DNA from: Chitinophaga filiformis
GTDB taxonomy: Bacteria > Bacteroidota > Bacteroidia > Chitinophagales > Chitinophagaceae
DNA length: 64,000 nucleotides
NCBI RefSeq assembly: GCF_900102545.1
Contig: NZ_FNBN01000004.1
Span: 1 to 64,000, forward strand
Reading direction: 5' to 3'
The translations under genes were made by a program, and so were the position numbers. Of this stretch, positions 44,922 to 54,054 are shown piece by piece; position 1 is the first letter of the stretch, and every line of letters begins with the position of its first letter. The notes beneath the pieces were generated by a model. That model saw only the letters and a program-made list of their open reading frames with translations, had not been told where the DNA came from and made no database searches.

Positions 44922-45113
44922 GGTATTCCTTTTTGTTTTAGGATAATCACAAATTTATACGCCTCAGAAGGGGCCAGGAATGACGGTCCTTCCCGAACAA
45001 TTGACAATACCGCCCGGAGGGAAAAATTATAGGGCAAACAATCTATCTGTCACGGAAGTGCTTTATTTTAAAAAGAATATAATAAATTAAGCGCCGAAAA
45101 CTGTTATAAGCAT

Positions 45114-45518
45114 ATGGAGAGCAAGGCTAAAATTATCTTTTTAGCAGACGATGATCCTGAAGACCAGGAAATTCTGAAAGACGCAATTTTAAGACTAGAA
45201 CCAACAGCAGACATTCATTCTGTGGTGAATGGGCTACAAGCCGTTGAATACCTGCTTAACTGCCCGGACGCCAGCCTGCCGGAACTTCTCATCTTTGACT
45301 ACAAAATGCCCATTTATAACGCAATAGAGGTATTGGAGAAAATCCGGGATGTACCCCGCCTGAAAGCTATTCCCAAGGTAGTATGGAGCACGTCCAATCA
45401 GCCTGAGCATGTCAGGAGCTGTAAGGAGAAAGGTGCCCTTCAGTATTTTGTAAAGCCCACTAAAATCGACGAGTTAAATAACATCGCCAGGCAAATGCTG
45501 GAAGCAGGTAAAAGCTGA
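45114..45518 (+). CDS. Single-domain response regulator
   Basis: The 134-residue protein is a CheY/Rcp1-like receiver only: acidic cluster DDDPED near the start, phosphoacceptor aspartate in LLIFDYKMP, threonine/serine in VWSTSN and lysine in YFVKPTK. It converges with the PAS histidine kinase 4 bases away. Rcp1-type regulators often pair with phytochrome-like or PAS kinases, so the two may form a pair even though they are on opposite strands. Confidence 0.9.
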   Translation: MESKAKIIFLADDDPEDQEILKDAILRLEPTADIHSVVNGLQAVEYLLNCPDASLPELLIFDYKMPIYNAIEVLEKIRDVPRLKAIPKVVWSTSNQPEHVRSCKEKGALQYFVKPTKIDELNNIARQMLEAGKS

Positions 45519-45522
45519 GGCC

Positions 45523-47130
45523 TTATTCACAGGGGACATAGATATCAAACCTGGCGCCATGACCAGGATTACCATATGCCTTAATAAGGCCATGATGATT
45601 CAGTACGATCTTCTTACAGATAGCAAGCCCTATCCCGGAGCCTGTAACACCAGGTTGACTGTGTAATCGCTGGAAGAGTTCAAACAGCTTATCTGCATAA
45701 TCAGATTCAAAACCGATTCCGTTATCAGCTATTGAGAACCTGTAATAACACAGCTCCGCAAAGCCCGCATTCCTGGCCTCAGGAGGCGCTGCTGTCTTTT
45801 CAGCACGAATGGTAATATGTAGCTGACGATCCGGATGCCGGTATTTCAGTGCATTCCCCAGCAGGTTGTCAAACAACTGGGCAAACTGGAAAGGAATAAC
45901 ACGCATAACCGGGAACTGGTCTACCTCAATGAGCACATTATTTTTCTCGATGATATCATGATGAGATGAGATTGCCTCACTGATCAGGACATTAAGGTCT
46001 GTCTCCACCATTTCCTGTGAGAAGGAAGACGCCTGGGAATAGGTCAGCAGATCATCAATAAGCCCACGCATCCTGGAAGCTGCACTGATAGACCGCGTCA
46101 GGTATTCACGGGCTTTATCCGGCAGTTGCAGACCGGAATTGTCGAAAATATAGTTATTGTAAAACTGGATCTTCCGCAGCGGCTCTTTCATATCATGTGC
46201 AGCTGCGTAGGCAAATTGTTCCAGTTCTTTATTTTGGAACTCCAGTTCATTTGCATACTGTCTGATCTTGTCTTCCCATAGTTTTTTCTCCGTCAGGTCG
46301 CGTGTTACTTTGGAGAAGCCGATGACATTATGTTCGGCATCATGCAATGCCGTTATAACAATACTTCCCCAGAAACGGCTACCGTCTTTGCGTACCCGCC
46401 AGCCTTCCTGCACAGCTTTCCCCGTCTCCTTTGCTTTTGCGATCATTGTTTCCGGAAGATGTCTCTCCCTGTCTTCCGGCAGATAAAACACACTGAAATG
46501 TTTCCCAACGATTTCTGATTCACGATAGCCCTTGATCTTTTCTGCGCCCTTATTCCAGTTCTGGATGATACCTGATTTGTCGAGCAACAGGATGGCATAG
46601 TCTTCCACCTCTTCTATCAACTTATGATGGCGCTCCTCACTCCTTTTCAGCTCTTCATTCAGTTGCGTGTAACGGGTAATGTGCTCGTCAATTTCACGCA
46701 GCGCAGCAGTAGTTCCCATCACTTCCTGAAAGCAATGAAGCACAGCAGTCGTCACTCCGGATTTATCCTTCAAAGGAAGAAGGGTCCCTTTGAGAAGGAT
46801 CTTTGATTTATCAGGACGTTCCAGTATAACCTGCCAGTCATCGCAGGGGGTACCCTCTTTTATCAATGCTGCAAGCGTAGCTGCATCGTGCGATAAATAG
46901 ATTCCCTCCACTGTGTAACACGGAGACGCCGCATCGTAAATATCCCCGGCCTGGATTACCGTTGGTCTTCTTCCCCATAATTTCGCGGCAGCTTCGTTGT
47001 AAAATATCATCTTGCCACTGGCATTGTATATACAGGCAGCTACAGGTAACAATTGCAGAATGTCCAGTTGTGATATTCCTGCATCAGTAAGAAAAGCGTT
47101 CGATATGGTTGTATTAAATCCACGGTCCAT
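45523..47130 (-). CDS. PAS-domain sensor histidine kinase
   Basis: The 535-residue soluble protein has two PAS domains (about 22-135 and 170-285, with NWNKGAEKIKGYRESEIVG typical of the second), a HisKA dimer region with His312 in YAAAHDMKEPLRKIQF, and an ATPase domain (NLLGNALKYRH and GSGIGLAICKKI). There is no membrane segment, so it senses a cytoplasmic signal, perhaps redox or light through a PAS cofactor. The receiver gene converging on it is the closest candidate partner. Confidence 0.92.
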   Translation of the reverse strand: MDRGFNTTISNAFLTDAGISQLDILQLLPVAACIYNASGKMIFYNEAAAKLWGRRPTVIQAGDIYDAASPCYTVEGIYLSHDAATLAALIKEGTPCDDWQVILERPDKSKILLKGTLLPLKDKSGVTTAVLHCFQEVMGTTAALREIDEHITRYTQLNEELKRSEERHHKLIEEVEDYAILLLDKSGIIQNWNKGAEKIKGYRESEIVGKHFSVFYLPEDRERHLPETMIAKAKETGKAVQEGWRVRKDGSRFWGSIVITALHDAEHNVIGFSKVTRDLTEKKLWEDKIRQYANELEFQNKELEQFAYAAAHDMKEPLRKIQFYNNYIFDNSGLQLPDKAREYLTRSISAASRMRGLIDDLLTYSQASSFSQEMVETDLNVLISEAISSHHDIIEKNNVLIEVDQFPVMRVIPFQFAQLFDNLLGNALKYRHPDRQLHITIRAEKTAAPPEARNAGFAELCYYRFSIADNGIGFESDYADKLFELFQRLHSQPGVTGSGIGLAICKKIVLNHHGLIKAYGNPGHGARFDIYVPCE

Positions 47131-47222
47131 TCCTTGAAATTAGATAATAGTAAGCTAATTTTAATACGATTTATGAGAGTCATTATTTGATAAGCGGCTA
47201 CCAGCCTAATCCGTATAATGTC

Positions 47223-47230
47223 TACCTTTG
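47223..47230 (+). promoter_or_regulatory. Candidate -7 box for the dienelactone hydrolase gene
   Basis: TACCTTTG fits the Bacteroidota TAnnTTTG element, 48 bases upstream of the ATG. No TTG element occurs at the usual spacing, so support is limited. Confidence 0.3.
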
Positions 47231-47278
47231 TCTGTTTTTTTTATATCTATCCAATATAACTAACTCAATAACTATCAC

Positions 47279-48121
47279 ATGAAATTCAACATTGCAACAA
47301 TTATCGCGCCGGCGGTTGTAGCGCTCTGTATGACAGCCTGCAACAACCAGCCTAAAACATCAGAGCATGCGGCTGACAGCACTGTCGCACAACCGACCAT
47401 TACAGAAGAAACTGTTGCTATCCAGGCAGATAGTGTAACAATGAACAGTATTGTTGCTTTCAGCGATGACACCACCGCTAAAAAACCGATCGTACTGATC
47501 GTTCCTGAATGGTGGGGATTGGACGATTATATCAAAGGCAGGGCTAAACAGCTTGCTGAACTTGGGTACCTGGCTATCGGCATAGACATATACGGAGGTA
47601 GCAAACACGCTGATAATCCTGATCAGGCAAAAGCGTATGCTACACCATTCTACACTAATCCACAGCTTGGTTTCAGCAGACTGCAGGCGGCGCTGGCGAA
47701 AGCCAAGACCTATCCGCAGGCAGATACCACCCGTATTGCAGCGATCGGTTATTGCTTCGGCGGTTCCATGGTGCTGAACGGTGCTAAACTGGGGCTTCCT
47801 GTAAACGGTGTTGTTAGTTTCCATGGCGGATTGCAGGGTGTACCTCCTGTAAAGGGCCTGACAAAAGCACAGATCCTGGTATGCCAGGGCGGAGCTGATC
47901 CTTTCGTACCTGCCCAGGATGTGGCTACATTCAGAAAGCAGCTGGACTCCCTGAACATTCCTTACACCTTCAAGGAATATGCAGGCGCTACCCATGCATT
48001 CACCAACCCAGCCTCTACTGCAAACGGCAAGAAATTCAACCTTCCTATCGCATACAACCCTGCAGCTGACACTGCATCCTGGAACGACATGCGTGCCTTC
48101 TTCGGTGTAATATTCAAGTAA
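47279..48121 (+). CDS. Dienelactone-hydrolase-family lipoprotein
   Basis: The 280-residue protein has a lipoprotein signal (CMTAC, Cys21) and an alpha/beta hydrolase domain of the dienelactone hydrolase type. The nucleophile is Cys159 in GYCFGGS, the acid lies in CQGGADPFVP, and the histidine is in YAGATHAFTNP. The family hydrolyses lactones and esters; the envelope location suggests a scavenging role. It is a single gene closed by a strong terminator. Confidence 0.88.
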   Translation: MKFNIATIIAPAVVALCMTACNNQPKTSEHAADSTVAQPTITEETVAIQADSVTMNSIVAFSDDTTAKKPIVLIVPEWWGLDDYIKGRAKQLAELGYLAIGIDIYGGSKHADNPDQAKAYATPFYTNPQLGFSRLQAALAKAKTYPQADTTRIAAIGYCFGGSMVLNGAKLGLPVNGVVSFHGGLQGVPPVKGLTKAQILVCQGGADPFVPAQDVATFRKQLDSLNIPYTFKEYAGATHAFTNPASTANGKKFNLPIAYNPAADTASWNDMRAFFGVIFK

Positions 48122-48132
48122 TATTCAGGCAT

Positions 48133-48179
48133 ATAAAATAAAAGGAGCGTCTCTGACAGGGACGCTCCTTTTATTTTAT
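48133..48179. terminator. Bidirectional terminator after the dienelactone hydrolase gene
   Basis: A perfect 19-base stem (48133-48151 with 48161-48179) with a 9-base loop has A/T-rich outer ends, so it serves both the hydrolase gene and the converging membrane gene. Confidence 0.9.
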
Positions 48180-48200
48180 ATTTTTATCCGTTCTGATGGT

Positions 48201-49499
48201 TTAATAGCCGTAACCTAATTTGTCAGAACGTCTTTCTCCCAATATTTTATAGTCCATTTTGTCCAGCGCTTCCACCACTTTGGTCCTGTCCTTATACAGT
48301 GACCTGTGTTGGAAATTAAAAATCCCCAGGCCTATATGAAAGAAAATGCCGCTGATGATAATGATCTGCAGTAATTTCATGACGAATGCCTTTTTTGATA
48401 CCAGCCACTCATAACAATAGAAAGAATAGATCATGGGCAATGGCAACAGCATGCAGAAGGTATGTGAAGACGGCCCCTTGATCGAGAAAAAGAAGCTGGC
48501 AAACACCAGCAGGAAAGTAAATAAGTTCAGCCACCTCATTTTCTTCCACTCCTCATTATCTGTTTTGATGAAGTAAGAAAGAATGAACAGTCCCACTTGT
48601 GCAAATCCAACTATCAGCAGGAAAAACAGGAATGGCGTCACCCAGATCTGCTCCTTCATAAGTTGCCATTTCTCCTCAGAATTGCCTATTACATAGGGTA
48701 TCTCGAAAGAAGCGAAAGACCAGTACCTCGTCAGGATGGTTACAATATTTTTGATATTCTCCCAGTTGAATACAACATTGGATCCTACCTTACCCGCTTC
48801 CGGATCAGGGTGCAGCCAGGTGGGGATTAAAGTCAGCGCCCCAATGATCAGTCCTGCCAGGTATACCATCACACGTACGGACGTACTCTTTATGCCTGCC
48901 AGGCGGTAAGAGAACAGCATCGCTACTCCGGCATATGGCAACAACAGTACCCAGGACAGGTGCAGCTGCATGATCATCGTCGTGGCGAGCCCCATTACAA
49001 AGAAAGCCAGCCCGGGAGGGATGAACTTGTCCTTGCTCATGGGTAACACCTCCAGCAGGCAGATAAAGAAAGGAATAGCAAGCGCCATTGTGTAGGAGGG
49101 GTTTACAACCCTGGTGGGATAGTACAGGGCCCAGGGAGTGATCATACACAACACCCAAACCATCCAGGCGGGAATGCCCTTTACCCGGCGGGTAATATAG
49201 TAAGCCAGTAATGACAGGCTGGCAAAAGATAAAATGTTCAGGATGAGGGTCGGCATCTCTGGTAGTTTCGCAATATAGAAACCGGCGCTAACCAGCAAGC
49301 CCTGTAAGGCCCCGGGGATCTGCGTATTGGTATACACGACATCCGGGCCATAGGTCGGCCAGGTACCGGTGGTGAAGGATTTTAATCCGATCAGGTAGAT
49401 TTGTAATTCGTCAGGGAACCAGAATTCCGAGCACAATCCATAAATCACCCGGAATATAAAAAGAGCTATAAGAAGCAGAAATAGGTTCTTCCTATTCAT
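48201..49499 (-). CDS. Multi-spanning membrane protein, possible GT39/ArnT-like glycosyltransferase
   Basis: The 432-residue protein has about ten hydrophobic helices. The first extracytoplasmic loop carries a conserved acidic pair (FWFPDELQ), the place of the catalytic acidic residue in GT39/PMT- and ArnT-like lipid-sugar transferases, and the overall layout fits that superfamily. No second marker is clear, so this is a fold-level guess. It is a single gene. Upstream lies the long A+T-rich palindrome. Confidence 0.5.
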   Translation of the reverse strand: MNRKNLFLLLIALFIFRVIYGLCSEFWFPDELQIYLIGLKSFTTGTWPTYGPDVVYTNTQIPGALQGLLVSAGFYIAKLPEMPTLILNILSFASLSLLAYYITRRVKGIPAWMVWVLCMITPWALYYPTRVVNPSYTMALAIPFFICLLEVLPMSKDKFIPPGLAFFVMGLATTMIMQLHLSWVLLLPYAGVAMLFSYRLAGIKSTSVRVMVYLAGLIIGALTLIPTWLHPDPEAGKVGSNVVFNWENIKNIVTILTRYWSFASFEIPYVIGNSEEKWQLMKEQIWVTPFLFFLLIVGFAQVGLFILSYFIKTDNEEWKKMRWLNLFTFLLVFASFFFSIKGPSSHTFCMLLPLPMIYSFYCYEWLVSKKAFVMKLLQIIIISGIFFHIGLGIFNFQHRSLYKDRTKVVEALDKMDYKILGERRSDKLGYGY

Positions 49500-49756
49500 A
49501 AGTAGTCGTTTGTTATTTGCGGCGGGCCAAATTACATAACTTTCTCAATTGTTCGACCCGGATTTACATGAAAGCCATTGTTTTATCCTGCTAAGGCATT
49601 GTTTTTCAAACGTCTCATATAAGTATTTATGCTCAGGCGACTTACCCATATAAGATTATTGACCACTATACAATCCTCTCTTAACTAACCACTAATACAA
49701 TACATATTCCAGTATAGCCTTGTGAGGGCTCTACCATAGTGCATTCGGTGAGATAA

Positions 49757-49845
49757 CCCATATATAACCCATATATAAGCCATATATGACCCATATATAA
49801 CCCATATTTGAAAGATATGGGTTATATATGGGTTATATATGGTTT
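49757..49845. repeat. 11-base tandem repeats forming a 31-base palindrome
   Basis: Five units of the type CCCATATATAA run from 49757 to 49809, and an inverted copy follows at 49815-49845. Bases 49777-49807 pair with 49815-49845 over 31 positions with only G-T exceptions and a 7-base loop; the inner 17 pairs are perfect. The rest of the gap 49500-50020 shows no gene, apart from a terminator near its right end. Confidence 0.85.
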
Positions 49846-49920
49846 GAGGATGGTTTATCTATGAATTATAATAAACAAAGCACCGGCACCACACCCTGTT
49901 TCGAAGCAGGTACAAACACG

Positions 49921-49947
49921 AAAAAGCCATGACTGATCGTCATGGCT
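49921..49947 (-). terminator. Terminator of the degenerate receiver gene
   Basis: AGCCATGAC (49925-49933) pairs with GTCATGGCT (49939-49947) around a 5-base loop, with a run of A on the plus strand giving the T-run for minus-strand transcripts. Confidence 0.7.
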
Positions 49948-50020
49948 GAATGCAGTTAGTATATAAAGTGTTACCGGCCAACCTGGAGGGGCTGGTTAGT
50001 AGTGTGGCAGGCGGGATGAT

Positions 50021-50407
50021 TTATTCCCCCAGTAAGAGGTCATACAGTTCTTTGGCCATTTTCTGATAGCCGGGAGCGTTGTCAGGTTTGATAAAGTGTT
50101 TTAAAGCGCCCATTTGCTGGCACTTCTGTTCCTCACTACCGCTATCGGAGGTAGAGTAGGTTACCACCGGAATTTCCCGGAAAGCATCACTTCTTTTAAT
50201 GTAATAGAGCACATCATAGCCATGTCCTGCGGCTGACAGGATCACATCGGGGAACAGGATATCGGATTCCTCCATGATGTCTTTCAGGATCTTTCCATCT
50301 TCTGCCACCGCCACTACATTAAATAGCCCCGTATCAGCAAATGATTCCTGTATCAGGACCTTACCATTTGCGTCATTTTCTGCTATAAGTATGTTTAGTT
50401 TTCCCAT
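50021..50407 (-). CDS. Degenerate receiver-domain protein
   Basis: The product of about 128 residues (ATG at 50407) has a CheY-like fold: ILIAEND at the start, VVTYSTSD for the switch serine/threonine, and HFIKPD with the conserved lysine. The phosphoacceptor position is changed: where receivers have D-hydrophobic-P (DVILLD), this one reads PDVILSAAGHGYD, with Ala or Ser in place of Asp. It is therefore a pseudo-receiver that probably is not phosphorylated. An upstream ATG would run the frame through the tRNA gene and is rejected. Confidence 0.72.
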   Translation of the reverse strand: MGKLNILIAENDANGKVLIQESFADTGLFNVVAVAEDGKILKDIMEESDILFPDVILSAAGHGYDVLYYIKRSDAFREIPVVTYSTSDSGSEEQKCQQMGALKHFIKPDNAPGYQKMAKELYDLLLGE

Positions 50408-50458
50408 AGTAGTACAAAGGTGGGGTATTCTCTGCTTTTTGAAAATATTTAAAAAAAA

Positions 50459-50489
50459 TTTTGCTGTGTAAAGTATTTTACTACCTTTG
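50459..50489 (+). promoter_or_regulatory. Promoter of the second tRNA-Glu gene
   Basis: TTTTG (50459-50463) and TACCTTTG (50482-50489) are separated by 18 bases. The same -7 box precedes the first tRNA-Glu gene. The tRNA starts 19 bases downstream. Confidence 0.7.
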
Positions 50490-50507
50490 CAATCCCAAAC
50501 GGGAAAG

Positions 50508-50582
50508 GCCGCGTTGGTCAATCGGCTAAGACGCCTCCCTTTCACGGAGGAATGACGGGTTCGACTCCCGTACGCGGTACCA
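50508..50582 (+). tRNA. tRNA-Glu (anticodon TTC), second identical copy
   Basis: The 75-base gene, with encoded CCA, has the same stems and the same anticodon loop CTTTCAC as the copy at 28347-28421, in the same orientation, 22,161 bases downstream. Confidence 0.97.
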
Positions 50583-50590
50583 ACGTAGTG

Positions 50591-50622
50591 AAAAGGAACA
50601 TCGGATGATGTTCCTTTTTTCA
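50591..50622 (+). terminator. Terminator after the second tRNA-Glu
   Basis: AAAAGGAACATC pairs with GATGTTCCTTTT around a 4-base loop, with further T bases. It is nearly the same as the terminator of the first copy. Confidence 0.85.
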
Positions 50623-50657
50623 TTTGGTGCATTCTTCACTTATCGGCACCAGATGCG

Positions 50658-51638
50658 CTATGCCGCCCCTCTTTCATAACTAGTTTCGAGTCTATATCCT
50701 TTACCGCGTATAACAACAATGTTGATATTCGGATCAAATTCCAATTTCTTCCTAAGTTTTGATATGAACATATCCAGACTACGCCCCACAATAACCCCTT
50801 CATCCTCCCATATCTCTTTTTGCAGCCGGCTTCTCTCTATCGTCTCGTTAGGAGACAGGGCAAAGATGAGCAGCAGGCGCGTTTCAGTCCGGGTCAACTC
50901 TATAGACTTTTCACCTATTATCAGCTGCCGTTTCTCTGCATCAAACAAGACCGGGCCAAAAGTGAATTTCCGGGCACTTTGACTACTCTGACCATCTTCC
51001 TCAGTATCTATCAGTACCGGCGCACTATCGCTCTGACCAATAGTGGTCATATCACTGACGCTAGTTGTAATACGCTGAGGTTTAGCAGATTTAAAAAATA
51101 CAAACCCGGCAAATGCTAAAAACGGCAGGCTGGCCAACAGATATCCAATCATTGCTTTATCTGTGCCGGTAGGTTTAAACTTAATGTTAATCATGTAACA
51201 GGCTCTGGGTTGTACTCTTCGTGAACATGTCACAATATTATTCCTTTCATCTCTTGATATAGCATATCCAAAAGCGACACTGGCGTTGCCACAGTTCAGA
51301 ACGTTGACAACATAGTCACGTGTAAGCGGGTCCTGGGCCAACAAACGCCGGGTAGTATTCACCAGGGAATCAGGCTGAAAAGTAAACTCTTTCTCAAACC
51401 TGATCTGGTATTCATTTTCTGCAACCTTTTTTACCGGGAGCACCCTTGACGTACTGTCCCCCGACTGTAAGAGCAGCTCATGTCCGATCTTGCGGAGCAG
51501 GACCTCCTTTCTGGCGAGATAAAAATCGTCACTTCCCGTCATATTGAAAGCGAGGTAGACCACAAAAATCAACAGGAATGGGATTAAACCATACAGGTAC
51601 TTACGTTTCCCAAAGAAACGATTTAGGCCGCCATGCAT
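50658..51638 (-). CDS. Membrane-anchored winged-helix transcription factor (ToxR-like layout)
   Basis: The 326-residue protein has an N-terminal membrane helix (14-33), a periplasmic domain of about 130 residues with two cysteines (LNCGNAS and CSRRVQPRACY), a second helix (about 164-182), a linker, and a C-terminal OmpR-type winged helix (ELTRTETRLLLIFALSPNE to FISKLRKKLEFDPN). DNA binding is thus tied to the membrane, but the order is inverted compared with ToxR, whose DNA-binding domain is N-terminal. It would sense an envelope signal and regulate directly. The divergent propeller protein gene is the nearest candidate target. Confidence 0.8.
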   Translation of the reverse strand: MHGGLNRFFGKRKYLYGLIPFLLIFVVYLAFNMTGSDDFYLARKEVLLRKIGHELLLQSGDSTSRVLPVKKVAENEYQIRFEKEFTFQPDSLVNTTRRLLAQDPLTRDYVVNVLNCGNASVAFGYAISRDERNNIVTCSRRVQPRACYMINIKFKPTGTDKAMIGYLLASLPFLAFAGFVFFKSAKPQRITTSVSDMTTIGQSDSAPVLIDTEEDGQSSQSARKFTFGPVLFDAEKRQLIIGEKSIELTRTETRLLLIFALSPNETIERSRLQKEIWEDEGVIVGRSLDMFISKLRKKLEFDPNINIVVIRGKGYRLETSYERGAA

Positions 51639-51888
51639 AACATTGGATTATTTACAAAGTTTACATTTTTATTTACAATCCGAATTTTCCTGGCTGAAAG
51701 ATATTGAAGAATTTCACAACATCGACGTCGATCTGATATGAAAAATAAAAGAACCATTTTCACTTACTCACTTTACTCCTACATCATGGAACCTCTTTGA
51801 TTCGCCTGAAAGACAATCTTTTGACGATGGGATCCGATGAGTCTGGAGCTGGTGTCTAAGCAATGATTGTAACGTAAAAAAACAAAAA

Positions 51889-53010
51889 ATGAAGCAATAC
51901 GCACGCATTTACACCTTGCTCCTGATGTTAGTTTTTAACATTTCTTTTAAAGAACAAAACAAAACTAACCTGTCAAAAGATGATACCAGGTCTAAAACCG
52001 TAATTACGTCCCTCGGGCCTAACAGTGATATCCGTAATATAAAACAAGATAAAAAGGGCAACGTCTGGATCGCAACAAATGACGGTATCTTCAAATACGA
52101 CGGGGGATCGTTTACTAATATCACAAGTAAGATAACTTCAGCCGCTTTCTCTTCTATTTTGGAAGATAGAAAAGGTAACTTTTGGTTCGCTTCTCTTGGT
52201 TCAGGTGTTTTTTATTATAACGGGACATCCTTTCGAAATTTTACAACCAGGGACGGACTTGCCAATAATGGGGTTCTTACCATCTACGAAGATAAAACCG
52301 GCAATATTTGGTTTGGCGGTGAAGGCGGAGTTAGCCGATACGATGGGAAATCATTTCAGAATTTTTCAATGAAAGAAATACTGTCCAACAATAATTTTGC
52401 TACCATCATTAATGCCAAAACATTAGAATCAATTCCGAATATTATAACGAGAGAAAAGCTGCCCAATAATACTATTAATGCTGTCCTCGAAGACCGAACA
52501 GGAAAATTCTGGCTTAGTACAAGGAGAGAAGTCTATGTCTACAACGGAGAAACATTTACTGTCTTCAGGAATAAAGACGGCAACCCTTTTATGAATGTTC
52601 GTACTATAATCGAAGATAAAAAGGGGAATATCTGGCTGGGGGGCCAGGATGGCCTTTGGCGCTATGACGGCAATACATTTACCAATTTCACCGAGCATTT
52701 CGTTGGTCAGGTTTACGAAGATAAGAAAGGCAACATCTGGACTACTTCAGCAAGGCCTAATGGCAGAACCTGGATACTTTCCCGTTATGATGAAAAGTCA
52801 TTGTCTGATATAAGGCCCACTGTAACCCAAATAAATCCCAACTCAGGGCGACTGATTTTTGGGATTTTTGAAGCTAATGATGGAAATATCTGGTTCGGCT
52901 CAGGTGGCGTACTGTATCGTTATGATGGAAATACTGTTACCCCGGTTAATTCCTTCGGTATAAAATCGCTTATGAGTGATGAATTTGATTTTCCGTCATC
53001 AAACTGTTAG
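51889..53010 (+). CDS. Secreted two-component-propeller protein without kinase
   Basis: The 373-residue protein has an N-terminal signal (about 1-20) and then at least seven reg_prop blades of the form GNVWIATNDGIFKYDG. These blades form the sensory propeller of hybrid two-component systems, but here there is no kinase, membrane segment or DNA-binding domain. It is likely a free periplasmic or surface sensor. It is divergent from the membrane winged-helix gene with a 250-base gap, in which I see no further gene. Confidence 0.75.
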   Translation: MKQYARIYTLLLMLVFNISFKEQNKTNLSKDDTRSKTVITSLGPNSDIRNIKQDKKGNVWIATNDGIFKYDGGSFTNITSKITSAAFSSILEDRKGNFWFASLGSGVFYYNGTSFRNFTTRDGLANNGVLTIYEDKTGNIWFGGEGGVSRYDGKSFQNFSMKEILSNNNFATIINAKTLESIPNIITREKLPNNTINAVLEDRTGKFWLSTRREVYVYNGETFTVFRNKDGNPFMNVRTIIEDKKGNIWLGGQDGLWRYDGNTFTNFTEHFVGQVYEDKKGNIWTTSARPNGRTWILSRYDEKSLSDIRPTVTQINPNSGRLIFGIFEANDGNIWFGSGGVLYRYDGNTVTPVNSFGIKSLMSDEFDFPSSNC

Positions 53011-53055
53011 TCGGTGTAATCGTTGAAAGAGTGCTGCAAAGGATCAAAAGCATAT

Positions 53056-53100
53056 TAATAATGAAGAAGGTTGCTCAATGAACAACCTTCTTCATTATTA
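53056..53100. terminator. Bidirectional terminator after the propeller gene
   Basis: A perfect 18-base stem (53056-53073 with 53083-53100) with a 9-base loop separates the propeller gene from the converging gene on the minus strand. Confidence 0.9.
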
Positions 53101-54054
53101 TTTCTTCACCGGCATACCGGCAGGATCAATATTTCCAAAATTATAAACCGGCTCTCGATAATATTTCTCTAATACCTCCATTTCTTTTTCATCCACAAAC
53201 CGAACGACTGGCTTCATCACTTCTCGTGTAACGGGGTATCCTCTGGTATAATCGCGGATCTGTTTTATTTCATAAAAATGATGGACGTCGTTGTCTCCGG
53301 TTTCAGATACTTTGTTACTATAGTAGATCACTTCCACATAATCATAAGGGAATTGTTCAATTGTCTTCACCAGAAATCTGCCGGGTGAGCCATGGGTAAT
53401 AGCACGTGAGCCGGGCATTTTGTAAATAGTGGTATCTCCTTTACGAAGGAAGCTTTCAGCAGGTCTGACCGCATACTGTGTCAAACGGATCTCAGGGATC
53501 ATTGCTGTTCCATATATATACCAGGATCCATTTATCCTGTCCTGAAAAAAATTGCCACTCAGATACCGGAAAATACCCTTTTGCTCATCGTAGTAAACGA
53601 GAAAACGTCCATCAGAGGGGAAATACTTATTATTACTGTCATATTTTTTCGAATATAAGGTATCCGTCAGCTTACCATTATATGGACGGAAGGAGTAGTT
53701 CAGTACGAAACGATTTTCCCATTTTGTCACGATGTAATAATGCGCCAATGGATTCGCCTCAGGCCATCTGTCAACATGCATCAACAGCTCGGGTGCATCA
53801 TACACTTCCGGGTCCTCAAATAAGATCCAGGCTGCGTCCTTATATATCGTTTGATTACCAATCTTTTTATAGATCTTGTCCGCTTCCGTCAATTCGGGGT
53901 TATAGTCAACCCGGTATTGAAGAATAGCAGCACTTACATGCGATATAATATATCTGGACACACTATCCGGCACTCTTTGATGGGTTCCGCTTTGTCCGTA
54001 TAAAAAAGCACAGCTTAAAACAAAACTTAACAATGTCGTCAATAATTTCCTCAT
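53098..54054 (-). CDS. Secreted protein of unknown function
   Basis: The product of about 318 residues has a signal peptide (1-20, ending FLYGQ) when read from the ATG at 54054. The mature part is tyrosine-rich and beta-like (RFLVYYDEQKGIFRYLSGNF) with no family I recognise. The start codon overlaps the stop of the upstream HEMMH gene in an ATGA arrangement, so the two were made together. If the upstream gene is broken, translation of this one may be reduced. Confidence 0.6.
   Translation of the reverse strand: MRKLLTTLLSFVLSCAFLYGQSGTHQRVPDSVSRYIISHVSAAILQYRVDYNPELTEADKIYKKIGNQTIYKDAAWILFEDPEVYDAPELLMHVDRWPEANPLAHYYIVTKWENRFVLNYSFRPYNGKLTDTLYSKKYDSNNKYFPSDGRFLVYYDEQKGIFRYLSGNFFQDRINGSWYIYGTAMIPEIRLTQYAVRPAESFLRKGDTTIYKMPGSRAITHGSPGRFLVKTIEQFPYDYVEVIYYSNKVSETGDNDVHHFYEIKQIRDYTRGYPVTREVMKPVVRFVDEKEMEVLEKYYREPVYNFGNIDPAGMPVKK

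Noticed and set aside
49757..49842. CRISPR-like array
   Set aside because: The repeats are only 11 bases, directly adjacent with no unique spacers, and no cas gene is near.
50408..50632. N-terminal extension of the degenerate receiver
   Set aside because: It would read through the tRNA-Glu gene on the opposite strand; the internal ATG gives a normal receiver start.
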